From: Rhodoferax antarcticus ANT.BR
Lineage (GTDB): Bacteria > Pseudomonadota > Gammaproteobacteria > Burkholderiales > Burkholderiaceae_C
Assembly: GCF_001938565.1 (NCBI RefSeq)
Contig: NZ_MSYM01000020.1
Location: 1 to 64,000 of the forward strand
Reading direction: 5' to 3'
DNA length: 64,000 nt
Made by a program: the position numbers and the translations under genes. The notes beneath the pieces were generated by a model. That model was not told the origin of the DNA and searched no databases. It saw only the letters and a program-made list of their open reading frames with translations. The first letter of the stretch is position 1. Each line of letters opens with the position of its first letter. Positions 1 to 7,636 of the stretch are shown one piece after another.

Positions 1-187
1 CCTATGGCACTCGCCAACGCGTTCTTACCTACGCCCGCATCACTCGTAGTATTCCAAACTCCGTTATAGAACCCAGCAACAACGCCTGGGATACACAAAG
101 ATCACCAGCGTTCTGAGCGTTAACAAAGGACGTAAAGCATGCGAAGAATAGCAACGCAACCCATTGCCTAATTTTGTTTTTATTCAC
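1..187 (-). pseudogene. Secreted protein, 5' part only, with a 2-nt frameshift
   Basis: A GTG start at 187 follows a GGGAG ribosome-binding site and overlaps the end of the lipoprotein gene at 180. The first 25 or so residues form a signal peptide ending around FVNA-QNAG. The frame then stops at 29. A second frame resumes the protein-like reading (GVVAGFYNGVWNTTSDAG, continuing through the left edge). Removing two bases from the TGTG tract near 92-97 would join the two frames. Either the gene is broken or the assembly has a 2-nt error. The gene runs off the window. Function is not recognised. Confidence 0.5.
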
Positions 188-707
188 AAGTATCTCCCTG
201 CGGTGATGCCAAGACTTTCCCATTCATTGCAATTTGATATTTAATGTAAGCCTCTACACGCGCCTTAGTATTTGCATTAATTTTCTCGATATTTTTTATT
301 ACTGCTGCGGATTGACTTGAGTCTGGAAATTTCGAGAACACACAATTGAGTGACTTCTGCAAACTCAAATCAGATGCCCTCAGCGCATTCTGGTTGCTGG
401 TATCAACACGCAAAATGTCAGCCAGCGCTTTGGCTGTCTGTTGCACTGATTTAAGTTGTGGTGCGGTGTAACCTTGTCCGGCAATGTAGGCATCAACATC
501 GTCGCAGACACCATTATTGTTTGCATCTGGCCCAGCGATACTTGCTGACCGATCTAACGTTGGTAGCTTTCCGGATGATTCAAGCGCAAGAATTGTCGCT
601 TGAATTGTTGTAGGTGGCGTCGTTGTAGGTGGACTGCCCCCACCTCCGCCGCAAGCACTGAGAAGCGCGACCAAGCTAAGCCCGGTCAGTGATTGACTAA
701 TGTCCAT
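180..707 (-). CDS. Lipoprotein with a calcium-loop-like segment
   Basis: A 175-aa lipoprotein. The N-terminus is a lipoprotein signal with lipobox LLSAC, and the Cys is followed by a Gly run and a Pro/Thr-rich linker, typical of an outer-membrane-anchored protein. Residues near 60-70 (GPDANNNGVCDDVDAY) resemble an acidic Ca-binding loop; the rest is probably helical. GGGAG lies just upstream of the ATG. The next gene overlaps its last 8 bases, so the two are co-transcribed. Function unknown. The GC-rich surface-protein style matches the lipoprotein at the right end of the window rather than the plasmid backbone. Confidence 0.7.
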   Translation of the reverse strand: MDISQSLTGLSLVALLSACGGGGGSPPTTTPPTTIQATILALESSGKLPTLDRSASIAGPDANNNGVCDDVDAYIAGQGYTAPQLKSVQQTAKALADILRVDTSNQNALRASDLSLQKSLNCVFSKFPDSSQSAAVIKNIEKINANTKARVEAYIKYQIAMNGKVLASPQGDTCE

Positions 708-802
708 GGAACTCCCGTGAAATCCGTGTTGAGATGGTCTTGTTTAATTTTATAAAGTCACATAGCATTGAGATGTCTGAAGAAAAAACGCCTCTCCCAA
801 AG

Positions 803-839
803 TGAAAAACCCAACACGTAGAACGTATTGGGTTTAGGG
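803..839 (-). terminator. Terminator after tdk, CCCTAA-tagged
   Basis: On the minus strand the tdk stop is followed at once by CCCTAA and a stem-loop (AACCCAATACG / CGTGTTGGGTT) with a T-tract. CCCTAA before the stem recurs at many terminators in this window. Confidence 0.8.
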
Positions 840-1400
840 TTATGTCGAATAGAAACACGCTGCACATACCTGACGGTACCGGTTGTTTCCCCCAATAAGA
901 ACGGTGTCGCCAGAGCGAACTCGAACACCATCATCATCAAGACGAATTTGCATCGTCGATTTGTGACCACAGGCACATATCGCCTTCAGTTCCGAAATGT
1001 CTTCCGCCAGTGACAGCAATCGCATTGATCCAGGGAAGGGGATACCCATGAAATCACTTCGAAGGCCAAAACACATGATTGGTAGATTCCGGTCATGCAC
1101 CAAGAAATGAAGCTCATGTACCTGTGTCGGAGTTAAAAACTGCGCCTCATCGATCAACACACAAGCCAAATCAGAACCGCGTTTAAGCAGCTTGTCAAAG
1201 ACCGTTGATTCATCATAAACCTCGGCCTCGCGTGTAACGCCAAGTCGAGATCCAATCACGCCAGTGCCAAGCCGGTCATCAATCTTCGCAGTGAACAGGC
1301 GAACTTTGTGACCACCTTCGGTGTAGTTGTAAGCCACTTGAAGAAGCTGCGTGGATTTGCCAGCGTTCATTGAAGCATAGCGATAGTGAAGTTTAGCCAT
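840..1400 (-). CDS. tdk: Thymidine kinase (class II)
   Basis: A 186-aa type II thymidine kinase, which phosphorylates thymidine to dTMP in the salvage pathway. Walker A is seen as ASMNAGKST near residues 10-18, the Walker B/catalytic region as LIDEAQF near 86-92, the lid and nucleoside-binding part after that, and zinc-binding Cys as CACG and CAAC in the C-terminal half. Length matches the family (about 190). ATG 1400 is preferred over the in-frame GTG at 1406 because GGAG lies at a normal distance. It is the last gene of radC-like / 58-aa / tdk. With the nearby ribonucleotide reductase it gives the plasmid a phage-like dNTP supply. Confidence 0.95.
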   Translation of the reverse strand: MAKLHYRYASMNAGKSTQLLQVAYNYTEGGHKVRLFTAKIDDRLGTGVIGSRLGVTREAEVYDESTVFDKLLKRGSDLACVLIDEAQFLTPTQVHELHFLVHDRNLPIMCFGLRSDFMGIPFPGSMRLLSLAEDISELKAICACGHKSTMQIRLDDDGVRVRSGDTVLIGGNNRYRQVCAACFYST

Positions 1401-1405
1401 GATCA

Positions 1406-1582
1406 CTACTCCTTCTCATATTCGCCAAGCACAAGGTAGTTCAACTCAATTTCCTGAGCCAAAGCACCAACAAACGCAGAATCTTGCTGCTCCTTTGTAG
1501 AGCCTTTGGGAAGCTCAAAATCAGCCTGGATACGAACACCTTTAACAATGATGTAGCCAGTGTAGTGTTCAATATTACTCAT
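1406..1582 (-). CDS. Small hypothetical protein (58 aa)
   Basis: Starts at ATG 1582 after AAAGGTGA and ends 5 nt before the tdk start, so it is translated in the radC-tdk operon. The sequence begins MSNIEHYTGYIIVKG and has an acidic C-terminus. No family is recognised. The good ribosome-binding site and tight spacing support it as real. Confidence 0.7.
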   Translation of the reverse strand: MSNIEHYTGYIIVKGVRIQADFELPKGSTKEQQDSAFVGALAQEIELNYLVLGEYEKE

Positions 1583-1606
1583 GATATTCACCTTTAAAAA
1601 GATAAG

Positions 1607-2209
1607 TTAAAGCAAACCAATTTCAGCCATCGAAGTGGATGATTGGCCGGAAACAATAATATGATCCAAAACACGAATATCAACAAGTGCAAGCGTTGTC
1701 TTTAATGTCTGGGTCAGTAGCTCATCAGCCCTTGATGGTTTTGTTATGCCACTCGGATGATTGTGGCAAACAATCACAGAACAAGCATTGACTGAAATAC
1801 CTCTTTTCAGCACTTCGCGTGGAAAAATTGAACATTGAGTAACTGTTCCATTTGCAACTTCATCGTATTTAATGATACGGTTTTGCGAATCTAAAAATAA
1901 GCAAACAAAAACCTCATGTTCCAAATGCCCCAATTTTCCTCTCAGGAAATGCTTAACATGATCAGCACTTGATAAACAATCCTTGACCGTCATTGCTTCC
2001 TGCATTGCTCGCAAATACAACTCCTTTGCTGCTGACATCTTAGGATGAATTGAATATGGCAAAATATCCTCGGAAAAAAGAGAATCAGGATAAATATGCT
2101 TTTCCATCCCAAATAATTCAGTTAACTTCATGTTATCAAGTTGATTGCCTACATCACCGCAAACCATTACCAGCAAATCCCGGTTGCTCATTTCAGAAAT
2201 ATTCAACAT
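1607..2209 (-). CDS. RadC-like JAB/MPN-domain protein
   Basis: A 200-aa protein of the RadC family. The C-terminal half carries the JAB metalloprotease-like signature: a Glu early in the domain, then CHNHPSG and a downstream Asp (PSRADE). Plasmid and phage RadC proteins are common; their biochemical role is unsettled and a direct repair function is doubtful. ATG 2209 follows AAGGA; the frame is open further upstream but that part covers the leader and preceding terminator. Upstream lies an AAUYYC leader. First gene of a three-gene operon with tdk. Confidence 0.85.
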   Translation of the reverse strand: MLNISEMSNRDLLVMVCGDVGNQLDNMKLTELFGMEKHIYPDSLFSEDILPYSIHPKMSAAKELYLRAMQEAMTVKDCLSSADHVKHFLRGKLGHLEHEVFVCLFLDSQNRIIKYDEVANGTVTQCSIFPREVLKRGISVNACSVIVCHNHPSGITKPSRADELLTQTLKTTLALVDIRVLDHIIVSGQSSTSMAEIGLL

Positions 2210-2269
2210 AGCGAAATCCTTCAAGGTTATGTTGCAGCGAAAGTGCCGCCAACTGTCTAGATATGCCAC
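2210..2269 (-). promoter_or_regulatory. AAUYYC leader of the radC-tdk operon
   Basis: Minus-strand order: GGCAT box (2263-2269), hairpin at 2234-2249 (stem GCGGC/GCTGC with one G-U pair, loop ACTTTC), then AAGGA before ATG 2209. One of 23 similar elements in the window; the loop is the ACUUUC variant. Confidence 0.7.
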
Positions 2270-2275
2270 TACAAA

Positions 2276-2320
2276 GAAAAAGCCCCTGAATCGCAATACG
2301 CGAGACAAGGGCTTTAGGGC
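2276..2320 (-). terminator. Terminator after the VWA gene
   Basis: CCCTAA followed by a long stem-loop (AAAGCCC ... GGGCTTT) and a T-tract on the minus strand, just after the stop at 2322. Confidence 0.8.
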
Positions 2321-2321
2321 T

Positions 2322-4490
2322 TTATATGGCTTCCAGGATGCGCTCAACAGCGAAACGTCCTAGACCTTCACTCTTATTGAAGTGTTTGGCAGTAAAACCA
2401 AACCTGTTCGCCAAGGCTTCAATTGCCGGGATTCGCGGCCCGATCATCACACTAGCGATCTCAATTCCCATCGCCTGCGCTTCAGCGTAAGTTGAAAACA
2501 GAATTTCCGTATCTGAGGTATCTCCATCGGTAACAGCGATCACCAAGCGACGATCTTCGGTACGACAAACAAGACCTTCAAGCACGCGCTGCATGGCAGC
2601 ACCTGTATGAGTCCCGCCAAACGTTGAAGGCCCCTTATCAGCTTTTCTGAACTCAGACCATTCATCATCGAACCCTTTTAAGGCGACGAAACGATCACTG
2701 TACGCACTGACATCAAAAGGCACGTCATACTCATCAAGAACATCACCAAGCCCAAGAGCCAGACCCATCGCGGCGTCATCTCGGGAAACTCCGTCAATCA
2801 ACGAGTCCTTCATCGAGCCAGAAATGTCAAACAAGATGCTCACCGCAGTTGAAACACCAGGTGCTTCAGTCTTTGAACTAAACACTCGACCGTTACCCAC
2901 TGGTACTCTGTTTAAAACGCGATTGTTAAGGCGTTTGCCACTCAACTTCGTCCGTTTTGCACATTTCGTTTGAGTTTCTAAAACCTCCTGCAAGTCATCA
3001 CTGATCCGCTTAACCTTCGATGCAATGACCTTGGCCTCGTCTGAAATATCGGTATGAGCCGTTGATTCAGACAATTCCGCAGCACCAATTGAACTTGCAA
3101 TGATTTCCATCACTTTAGAGATGATGTCGCCCAATTCAGTGTCAATGGTTTCCTCATGCATGTCATCAATAATTTGCCTTGCAGACATGATGTGATCGTC
3201 GGGCAATTCAAAGGACTCTCCTAGTTCACCTTTGCAGGAAGAAGGCGTCGTTTGGCCATCATGACCTTCACCGGCTGTATCACCAGGCTCACTATCAGCT
3301 TCATCAGTTGGTTCTTGCGAACCGTCTGGATCAGCTTGACCTTCACCGGCTGTATCACCAGGCTCACTATCAGCTTCATCAGTTGGTTCTTGCGAACCGT
3401 CTGGATCAGCTTGACCTTCACCGGCTGTATCACCAGGCTCACTATCAGCTTCATCAGTTGGTTCTTGCGAACCGTCTGGATCAGCTTGACCTTCACCGGC
3501 TGTATCACCAGGCTCACTATCAGCTTCATCAGTTGGTTCTTGCGAACCGTCTGGATCAGCTTGACCTTCACCGGCTGTATCACCAGGCTCACTATCAGCT
3601 TCATCAGTTGGTTCTTGCGAACCGTCTGGATCAGCTTGACCTTCACCGGCTGTATCACCAGGCTCACTATCAGCTTCATCAGTTGGTTCTTGCGAACCGT
3701 CTGGATCAGCTTGACCTTCACCGGCTGTATCACCAGGCTCACTATCAGCTTCAGGTTCACCGGATTCACGGCCATCAGGCTCATCAATTGGAACGTATCT
3801 TTGTTTTTCATCCTGAGTTTTTTTGTCTGCATGTGCTGCAAGAACTGCCATAATGCGTACAGTCAGTGCGATGTTGAACTCAGTTGATGTTGAGGTTTTA
3901 ACCTCTTGAGCAATTTCGAGAACATCAATCCACACCTTTCCAAGTACGGTCGGCATCAACTCATTGATTGCCTCGACATTCTTAGCCAAGATTGTTTCTT
4001 GGCCAGGAATCAATGTTCCTCGAAGAACATTTAGAAGCCCAGCCATCAAAAGGTTTGATGGTCCAGCTTTCTGAAACAGCTCAGGCGTACCAAAAAAGTC
4101 ACGGCCTAACAAAATTTCAACCAATTTTGCAAGATTCCCCTTCGTTCCTGGGTAAGTCTCAATTGCCATGCGCTCTATCCAAACATCTTCAATGATGCTG
4201 TGTATGCCGAGACTGAAATTGCACCATTTGATGATGCCAGCCGATTCCGCTGTCACTTTTGCTTCTAAGTTAGTGAATCTCCCATGACCTAGAGCTTCAT
4301 GATCGATGACCCCTTCCAGTATTTCAGCCGCTTGCGGGTCTGAGCTGTAGTTCCAAGCACGAGGAATTTTGATCACCTTGCGCTTTGATGGGCCTTCCAA
4401 CCCAATACAAGCCGTGCTCCCGTTGTAGAGAAGCACATTGATGTTTGCCTGTGCTGCAAGCCATTTCGCCAAGATTAGCAAATTTCTCAT
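2322..4490 (-). CDS. CobT-like von Willebrand factor A (MIDAS) protein with acidic tandem repeats
   Basis: A 722-aa protein. The N-terminal 200 residues contain DHEALGHGRF, resembling the metal-binding start of CobT-like peptidase/VWA proteins. The middle is an acidic linker built from seven copies of a 25-aa unit starting SEPGDTAGEG. The C-terminal 200 residues form a VWA domain with MIDAS motif DISGSMKDS and a later VTDGDTSD. CobT-type proteins normally partner an AAA+ CobS/MoxR ATPase; none is in this window, so the partner may lie elsewhere. ATG 4490 follows TTGGAG in an AAUYYC leader. The gene shares its upstream region divergently with the 134-aa gene at 4593. Cobaltochelatase activity itself is not implied. 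Confidence 0.8.
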   Translation of the reverse strand: MRNLLILAKWLAAQANINVLLYNGSTACIGLEGPSKRKVIKIPRAWNYSSDPQAAEILEGVIDHEALGHGRFTNLEAKVTAESAGIIKWCNFSLGIHSIIEDVWIERMAIETYPGTKGNLAKLVEILLGRDFFGTPELFQKAGPSNLLMAGLLNVLRGTLIPGQETILAKNVEAINELMPTVLGKVWIDVLEIAQEVKTSTSTEFNIALTVRIMAVLAAHADKKTQDEKQRYVPIDEPDGRESGEPEADSEPGDTAGEGQADPDGSQEPTDEADSEPGDTAGEGQADPDGSQEPTDEADSEPGDTAGEGQADPDGSQEPTDEADSEPGDTAGEGQADPDGSQEPTDEADSEPGDTAGEGQADPDGSQEPTDEADSEPGDTAGEGQADPDGSQEPTDEADSEPGDTAGEGHDGQTTPSSCKGELGESFELPDDHIMSARQIIDDMHEETIDTELGDIISKVMEIIASSIGAAELSESTAHTDISDEAKVIASKVKRISDDLQEVLETQTKCAKRTKLSGKRLNNRVLNRVPVGNGRVFSSKTEAPGVSTAVSILFDISGSMKDSLIDGVSRDDAAMGLALGLGDVLDEYDVPFDVSAYSDRFVALKGFDDEWSEFRKADKGPSTFGGTHTGAAMQRVLEGLVCRTEDRRLVIAVTDGDTSDTEILFSTYAEAQAMGIEIASVMIGPRIPAIEALANRFGFTAKHFNKSEGLGRFAVERILEAI
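3271..3760 (-). repeat. 75-bp tandem repeat, about 6.5 copies, in frame
   Basis: The marker CCGGCTGTATCACC recurs at 3271, 3346, 3421, 3496, 3571, 3646 and 3721, an exact 75-bp period with essentially identical copies. It encodes a 25-aa acidic repeat in the VWA protein linker. Near-perfect identity implies recent expansion or ongoing homogenisation, so copy number should vary between isolates. Confidence 0.95.
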
Positions 4491-4546
4491 TTGATTCTCC
4501 AAAAACAAGTCCAGCGAAATTGCTGGTCACTTGGCTTGGAGATGCT
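4491..4546 (-). promoter_or_regulatory. AAUYYC leader of the VWA gene
   Basis: GCATCTCC box near 4538-4546, perfect 5-bp hairpin CCAGC-AATTTC-GCTGG at 4511-4526, and TTGGAG just before ATG 4490. It overlaps the region upstream of the divergent gene at 4593. Confidence 0.75.
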
Positions 4547-4592
4547 TGACAACAGGAAAGTCGATTCAACTCAAACACGCAAGGACACTCAA

Positions 4593-4997
4593 ATGGAAAA
4601 TTCTCAAACGCAAATCTCGTCAACCCCGTTTCTTTTTCAAATCGTCGGGGATCTCCTTGACAACGACCTCTTGGGAATGCTTCTTTCAACCGGACATCTT
4701 CAGCGGTTTTGCCGGATCAGAGTCACAATAATCAATGATGACCAGTACGCCTCAACACTACGAGAAATAGCCTCAAACAAGGAGTCCGCCACTAGGTTCC
4801 AGCACGACGCAATCCGCGAGTTCAGTGCACTACACATCGCGGACTACAAACTCTCTCGTTACGAACTGGCCAAGCACCTCGATGAACGGCTAAAACAATT
4901 TTTTGATGACGGTTTAGTTGTTGACGAAATCCAAGTCACCGACGAAATTGAAAACGCCTGGAAATACCGGCGTGCTTGCCAAGGAATTCGCAAATGA
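4593..4997 (+). CDS. Hypothetical protein, paralogue of 10511-10981
   Basis: A 134-aa protein from ATG 4593 with AAGGA upstream; the frame is open to 4491 but that part overlaps the divergent leader. It aligns along its length with the protein at 10511: shared signatures are FxxVGDxxDxDLLGxLxST, QRxCxxR, and the C-terminal motif NAWKYRRAC(Q/K)G. No domain is recognised. The strong conservation of the C-terminal tail suggests a binding or catalytic role there. Confidence 0.7.
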   Translation: MENSQTQISSTPFLFQIVGDLLDNDLLGMLLSTGHLQRFCRIRVTIINDDQYASTLREIASNKESATRFQHDAIREFSALHIADYKLSRYELAKHLDERLKQFFDDGLVVDEIQVTDEIENAWKYRRACQGIRK

Positions 4998-5132
4998 GCA
5001 ACTGGCGAGCGCACCCGGCCTTCAGGCCTGGGTCTAGGGGATGAAGGTTGCCCAAGCACATCACCGAACACCACTCTGGATGCACCAGGACGGCGCATGG
5101 CGGGTTTTTTTAACACCAGCCAGGCTAAACAC

Positions 5133-5534
5133 CTACTGCGTAGCAACCGGCCACTGGTGGCGCTCTACGATGTAGTGCAGACCCACTGCGTTGCAGTCAG
5201 CGTAAACCGATGTCTTTGCCGTGTGGATGTCAACTTTTATGACGCGATCATCAAGCGCAAAACACAATGAAATGACATCTTGAACCAAAGTCTCCTGCAA
5301 GTTGAAGTGCTTGCTTGCAAGGTGTGCAATCACGTTGTTTCTGAGCTTGTCGTAATCCACCGTTTCCGCGATCTCGTCGCGTAGTGTGTGATAGTCATTC
5401 TGTAGCTGCAATGCGATTTCCAAGCTGTAGGGTTGTGGCCCTGCGCGTTCGAAATCATGAATTCCAATCGAAACATTCAAGTGCAACCCATCTAGGCAAA
5501 TCCATTTTTCCAATTCAATCTCCAAAAGCGACAT
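5133..5534 (-). CDS. FolB/FolX-like dihydroneopterin aldolase or epimerase
   Basis: A 133-aa member of the tunnelling-fold DHNA aldolase family. It begins MSLLEIELEKWICLDGLHLNVSIG and carries the family pattern of a short N-terminal strand, an IGIHDFER segment, the ETVDYDKLRN segment (YDxL, substrate site region) and a late LHYIVER strand. ATG 5534 is chosen by similarity; it overlaps the end of the broken folM gene. Last gene in a minus-strand cluster FAD-oxidoreductase / folM / folB-like, which resembles tetrahydromonapterin synthesis (FolX/FolM). Its two upstream neighbours are inactivated, so this gene may be decaying too, though it looks intact. Confidence 0.7.
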   Translation of the reverse strand: MSLLEIELEKWICLDGLHLNVSIGIHDFERAGPQPYSLEIALQLQNDYHTLRDEIAETVDYDKLRNNVIAHLASKHFNLQETLVQDVISLCFALDDRVIKVDIHTAKTSVYADCNAVGLHYIVERHQWPVATQ

Positions 5535-6025
5535 CGCGGGCGCGAGGAACAAGATGCTGGCCACCATCCACGGCTATTGTTTGACCCGTGATCGCAGAAG
5601 CCAGATCGAGCATGATGACAGCAGACGCAATATCTTGAGGGGTGCTTGATGCGTCCAAGGCCGACCTCTTGTGGGCACTGGCAAATGTTTCATCGGTGGC
5701 ACTGGCAAGCGTGATTCCCGGTGCCAAAGCATTTACCCTCAGTGAATGTCCGTACATCGTCGTAATTGAATGTGGATGCATTGTTGACCAGCAAATCAAC
5801 CCGGCCAAACACAGAAGCTGCAGATCCAATGAAGCCAGCCCGCTCTCCGGGGACATCGAAATCACAGCAAATTGTTTCTGCCATTGAAGCACCAGCGCCC
5901 AGGCAATCTGTCTTTGTTCGCTCTGCCTGATCAGCACCACTTCGGTAGTGGATTAAGACTGAGTAATGTTGAGATGACAGCGCCAGGCAAATTTCTCGAC
6001 CGATACGACTCGCCCCGCCTTTCAT
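5515..6025 (-). pseudogene. folM: folM-like short-chain dehydrogenase with internal deletion and frameshift
   Basis: The N-terminal frame (6025-5690) has the Rossmann start GGASRIGREIC and the NNAS motif; the C-terminal frame (to 5515) has RVNALAPG and the typical C-terminus TGQTIAVDGGQH. In a complete FolM about 85 residues separate these parts and include the catalytic Tyr-X3-Lys. Here only about 15 remain and the halves are in different frames. The join lies near 5750. The active site is therefore absent. The start overlaps the stop of the upstream oxidoreductase as ATGA. Confidence 0.85.
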
Positions 6026-6940
6026 TTCAGGACGGCCAATCCTAGTCCAATGGCGCGTTTAGTCAGACCCGCAAAACGCGAGATCGCGGTGCTTTCAATT
6101 CTTCGTTGTATCGCCTTGGCAACAGCGACACCATCAGCCATTGATGTGACACAACAAGGGTGCCCACGACGCGCCAATTCGCCAATGGCGTACACGTTGT
6201 TTTTGCTAGTCAGGCAATCAGTGTCGGTCATAACAAATCCATCAGGACGCATCGCCAGGTCAAGCCCCAATAAGGACTCTGAACTTGCCTCATAACCATA
6301 AAGAACCAAAATTTGATCGAACACCTCTCCGTTAACTGAATTTGATTTTTCATCCACGGTGTAGCTACCCAACACGACTTTCTCAGGCGCAACTGTTGAA
6401 ATCATGTCAGCGCGAGCCTTGATTGATCGGGCAAAGATGCGAACATCTGCGGCCCCTCGGTCGCACGCCATTGTGAAATTTTCTACAGCGGAATCTCCAC
6501 CACCGAGAATTGCCACTTTCTTGCCTGCAAAGTCACTTCTCGCTACCGACGGCCCAGGCCCAACAATCATGCCGAGCCGAGTTGCAAAACCACCACTTTT
6601 AGGCGTTACCCCGCCTGCGAGCACAAGAAATCTAGCCCGCAATACCAGTCCGTCGCTCAAATGCACCGTGACTCCAGAAGCTCCAACATCTGCGTTTAAC
6701 GCAGTCACCCCCAGGTGCAGCTTGATATTGTGATTAAGTACGCTTTGATGGATCGCTAAAGCGACATCAGCGCCTGTTGAATTTGGAGATGTGACTACCC
6801 ATGTGTTTGTGTTGGGTTTGAGAGCTGCAACCCGCCGCAACTGGCTTGCTTTTCCACCAGCACAGGGCTGAACCCAAGTTGCTTGAGCCATGTTGCTGCA
6901 GAAGCTCCAGCCGGCCCACCTCCAACAATAATTGCATCAT
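6022..6940 (-). pseudogene. FAD-dependent oxidoreductase (thioredoxin-reductase-like fold), frameshifted
   Basis: From ATG 6940 the frame reads MDDAIIVGGGPAGASAATW, an FAD-binding Rossmann motif, then stops near 6796. A second, overlapping frame takes over near 6820 and carries the NAD(P) motif VAILGGGDSAVEN and the C-terminal AIGELARRGHPCC to the stop at 6022. A one-base indel in the AACCCAACACAAACAC stretch would restore one protein of about 305 aa. It heads the decaying pterin cluster. A sequencing error cannot be excluded, but the neighbouring folM deletion supports real decay. Confidence 0.75.
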
Positions 6941-7100
6941 CCATATTTTTGACATCCAAAGCCCAAAAGCCATAATGATTGCCTCGTTAACTTAACCATA
7001 GGCGAGCTTTAGGTTGATTTGTTACATAAAGTACCAAGCAAATCACTTCATCGAGTAAAATGCAAATGTCCAGTACAGGCAAACGAAAGTAGGATATTTT

Positions 7101-7610
7101 ATGCTGAAAACTATTTCTATGTTCACGATGATCGCAATCTCCTTAGTTTTTCAACCAGCCGGTTTTGCACAAGCAGCTAAGCAGCCATTGTTAACAATAA
7201 CAGGAAAAATCAATAAAACAAACACACCGGATAAAAAGTCATACGTAATCACACAGGCTGAATTTAAAAAACTTCCACGTCAAACTATTAAAGCGACCAC
7301 AGACTACAGCAAAGACACAAGCTACACCGGCCCATTAATGAGTGATATATTGAAATTGGTAGAAGCCGATAAAAACAGCAAATATATTATCATTACCGGA
7401 CTTGATGGTTATAAAATACGAGCACCAATGTCCGATTTTCAGAAATACGAAGTCATTATTGCTGATACAGCAGGTGGTGTGCCTATGACAATTGACACAA
7501 AAGGCCCTTTCTGGACAATCTATCCAATTGATAAATATAAAGCTGAACTCAATGATGTAACGACATCATCAAAAATGGTTTGGGCGTTAGTTTCTATTGA
7601 CGTTAAATAA
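7101..7610 (+). CDS. Periplasmic molybdopterin-fold (sulfite-oxidase-like) protein
   Basis: A 169-aa secreted protein: signal peptide ends near GFAQA, then a short form of the oxidoreductase molybdopterin-binding fold. Visible family features are the LTITGKI strand, ITQAEFKKLPRQ, the YTGPLMSDIL segment, and the C-terminal GPFWTIYPIDKY. In small proteins of this type the cofactor Cys is often missing, and no Cys is present here, so a sensory or binding role is likelier than catalysis. AGGA precedes ATG. It sits directly upstream of a sensor kinase, suggesting it supplies the signal input for that kinase. Confidence 0.7.
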   Translation: MLKTISMFTMIAISLVFQPAGFAQAAKQPLLTITGKINKTNTPDKKSYVITQAEFKKLPRQTIKATTDYSKDTSYTGPLMSDILKLVEADKNSKYIIITGLDGYKIRAPMSDFQKYEVIIADTAGGVPMTIDTKGPFWTIYPIDKYKAELNDVTTSSKMVWALVSIDVK

Positions 7611-7636
7611 AACGCATTCAATGTGAACATCAATAC

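Noticed and set aside
3271..3760. The 75-bp repeats as a CRISPR array
   Set aside because: The units are identical throughout with no variable spacers, and they are coding.
3221..3887. Long open frames on both strands across the 75-bp repeats (206, 211 and 181 aa)
   Set aside because: 75 is a multiple of 3, so any frame without a stop in one unit stays open through all units. Only the acidic frame of the VWA gene has domains on both sides and a ribosome-binding site.
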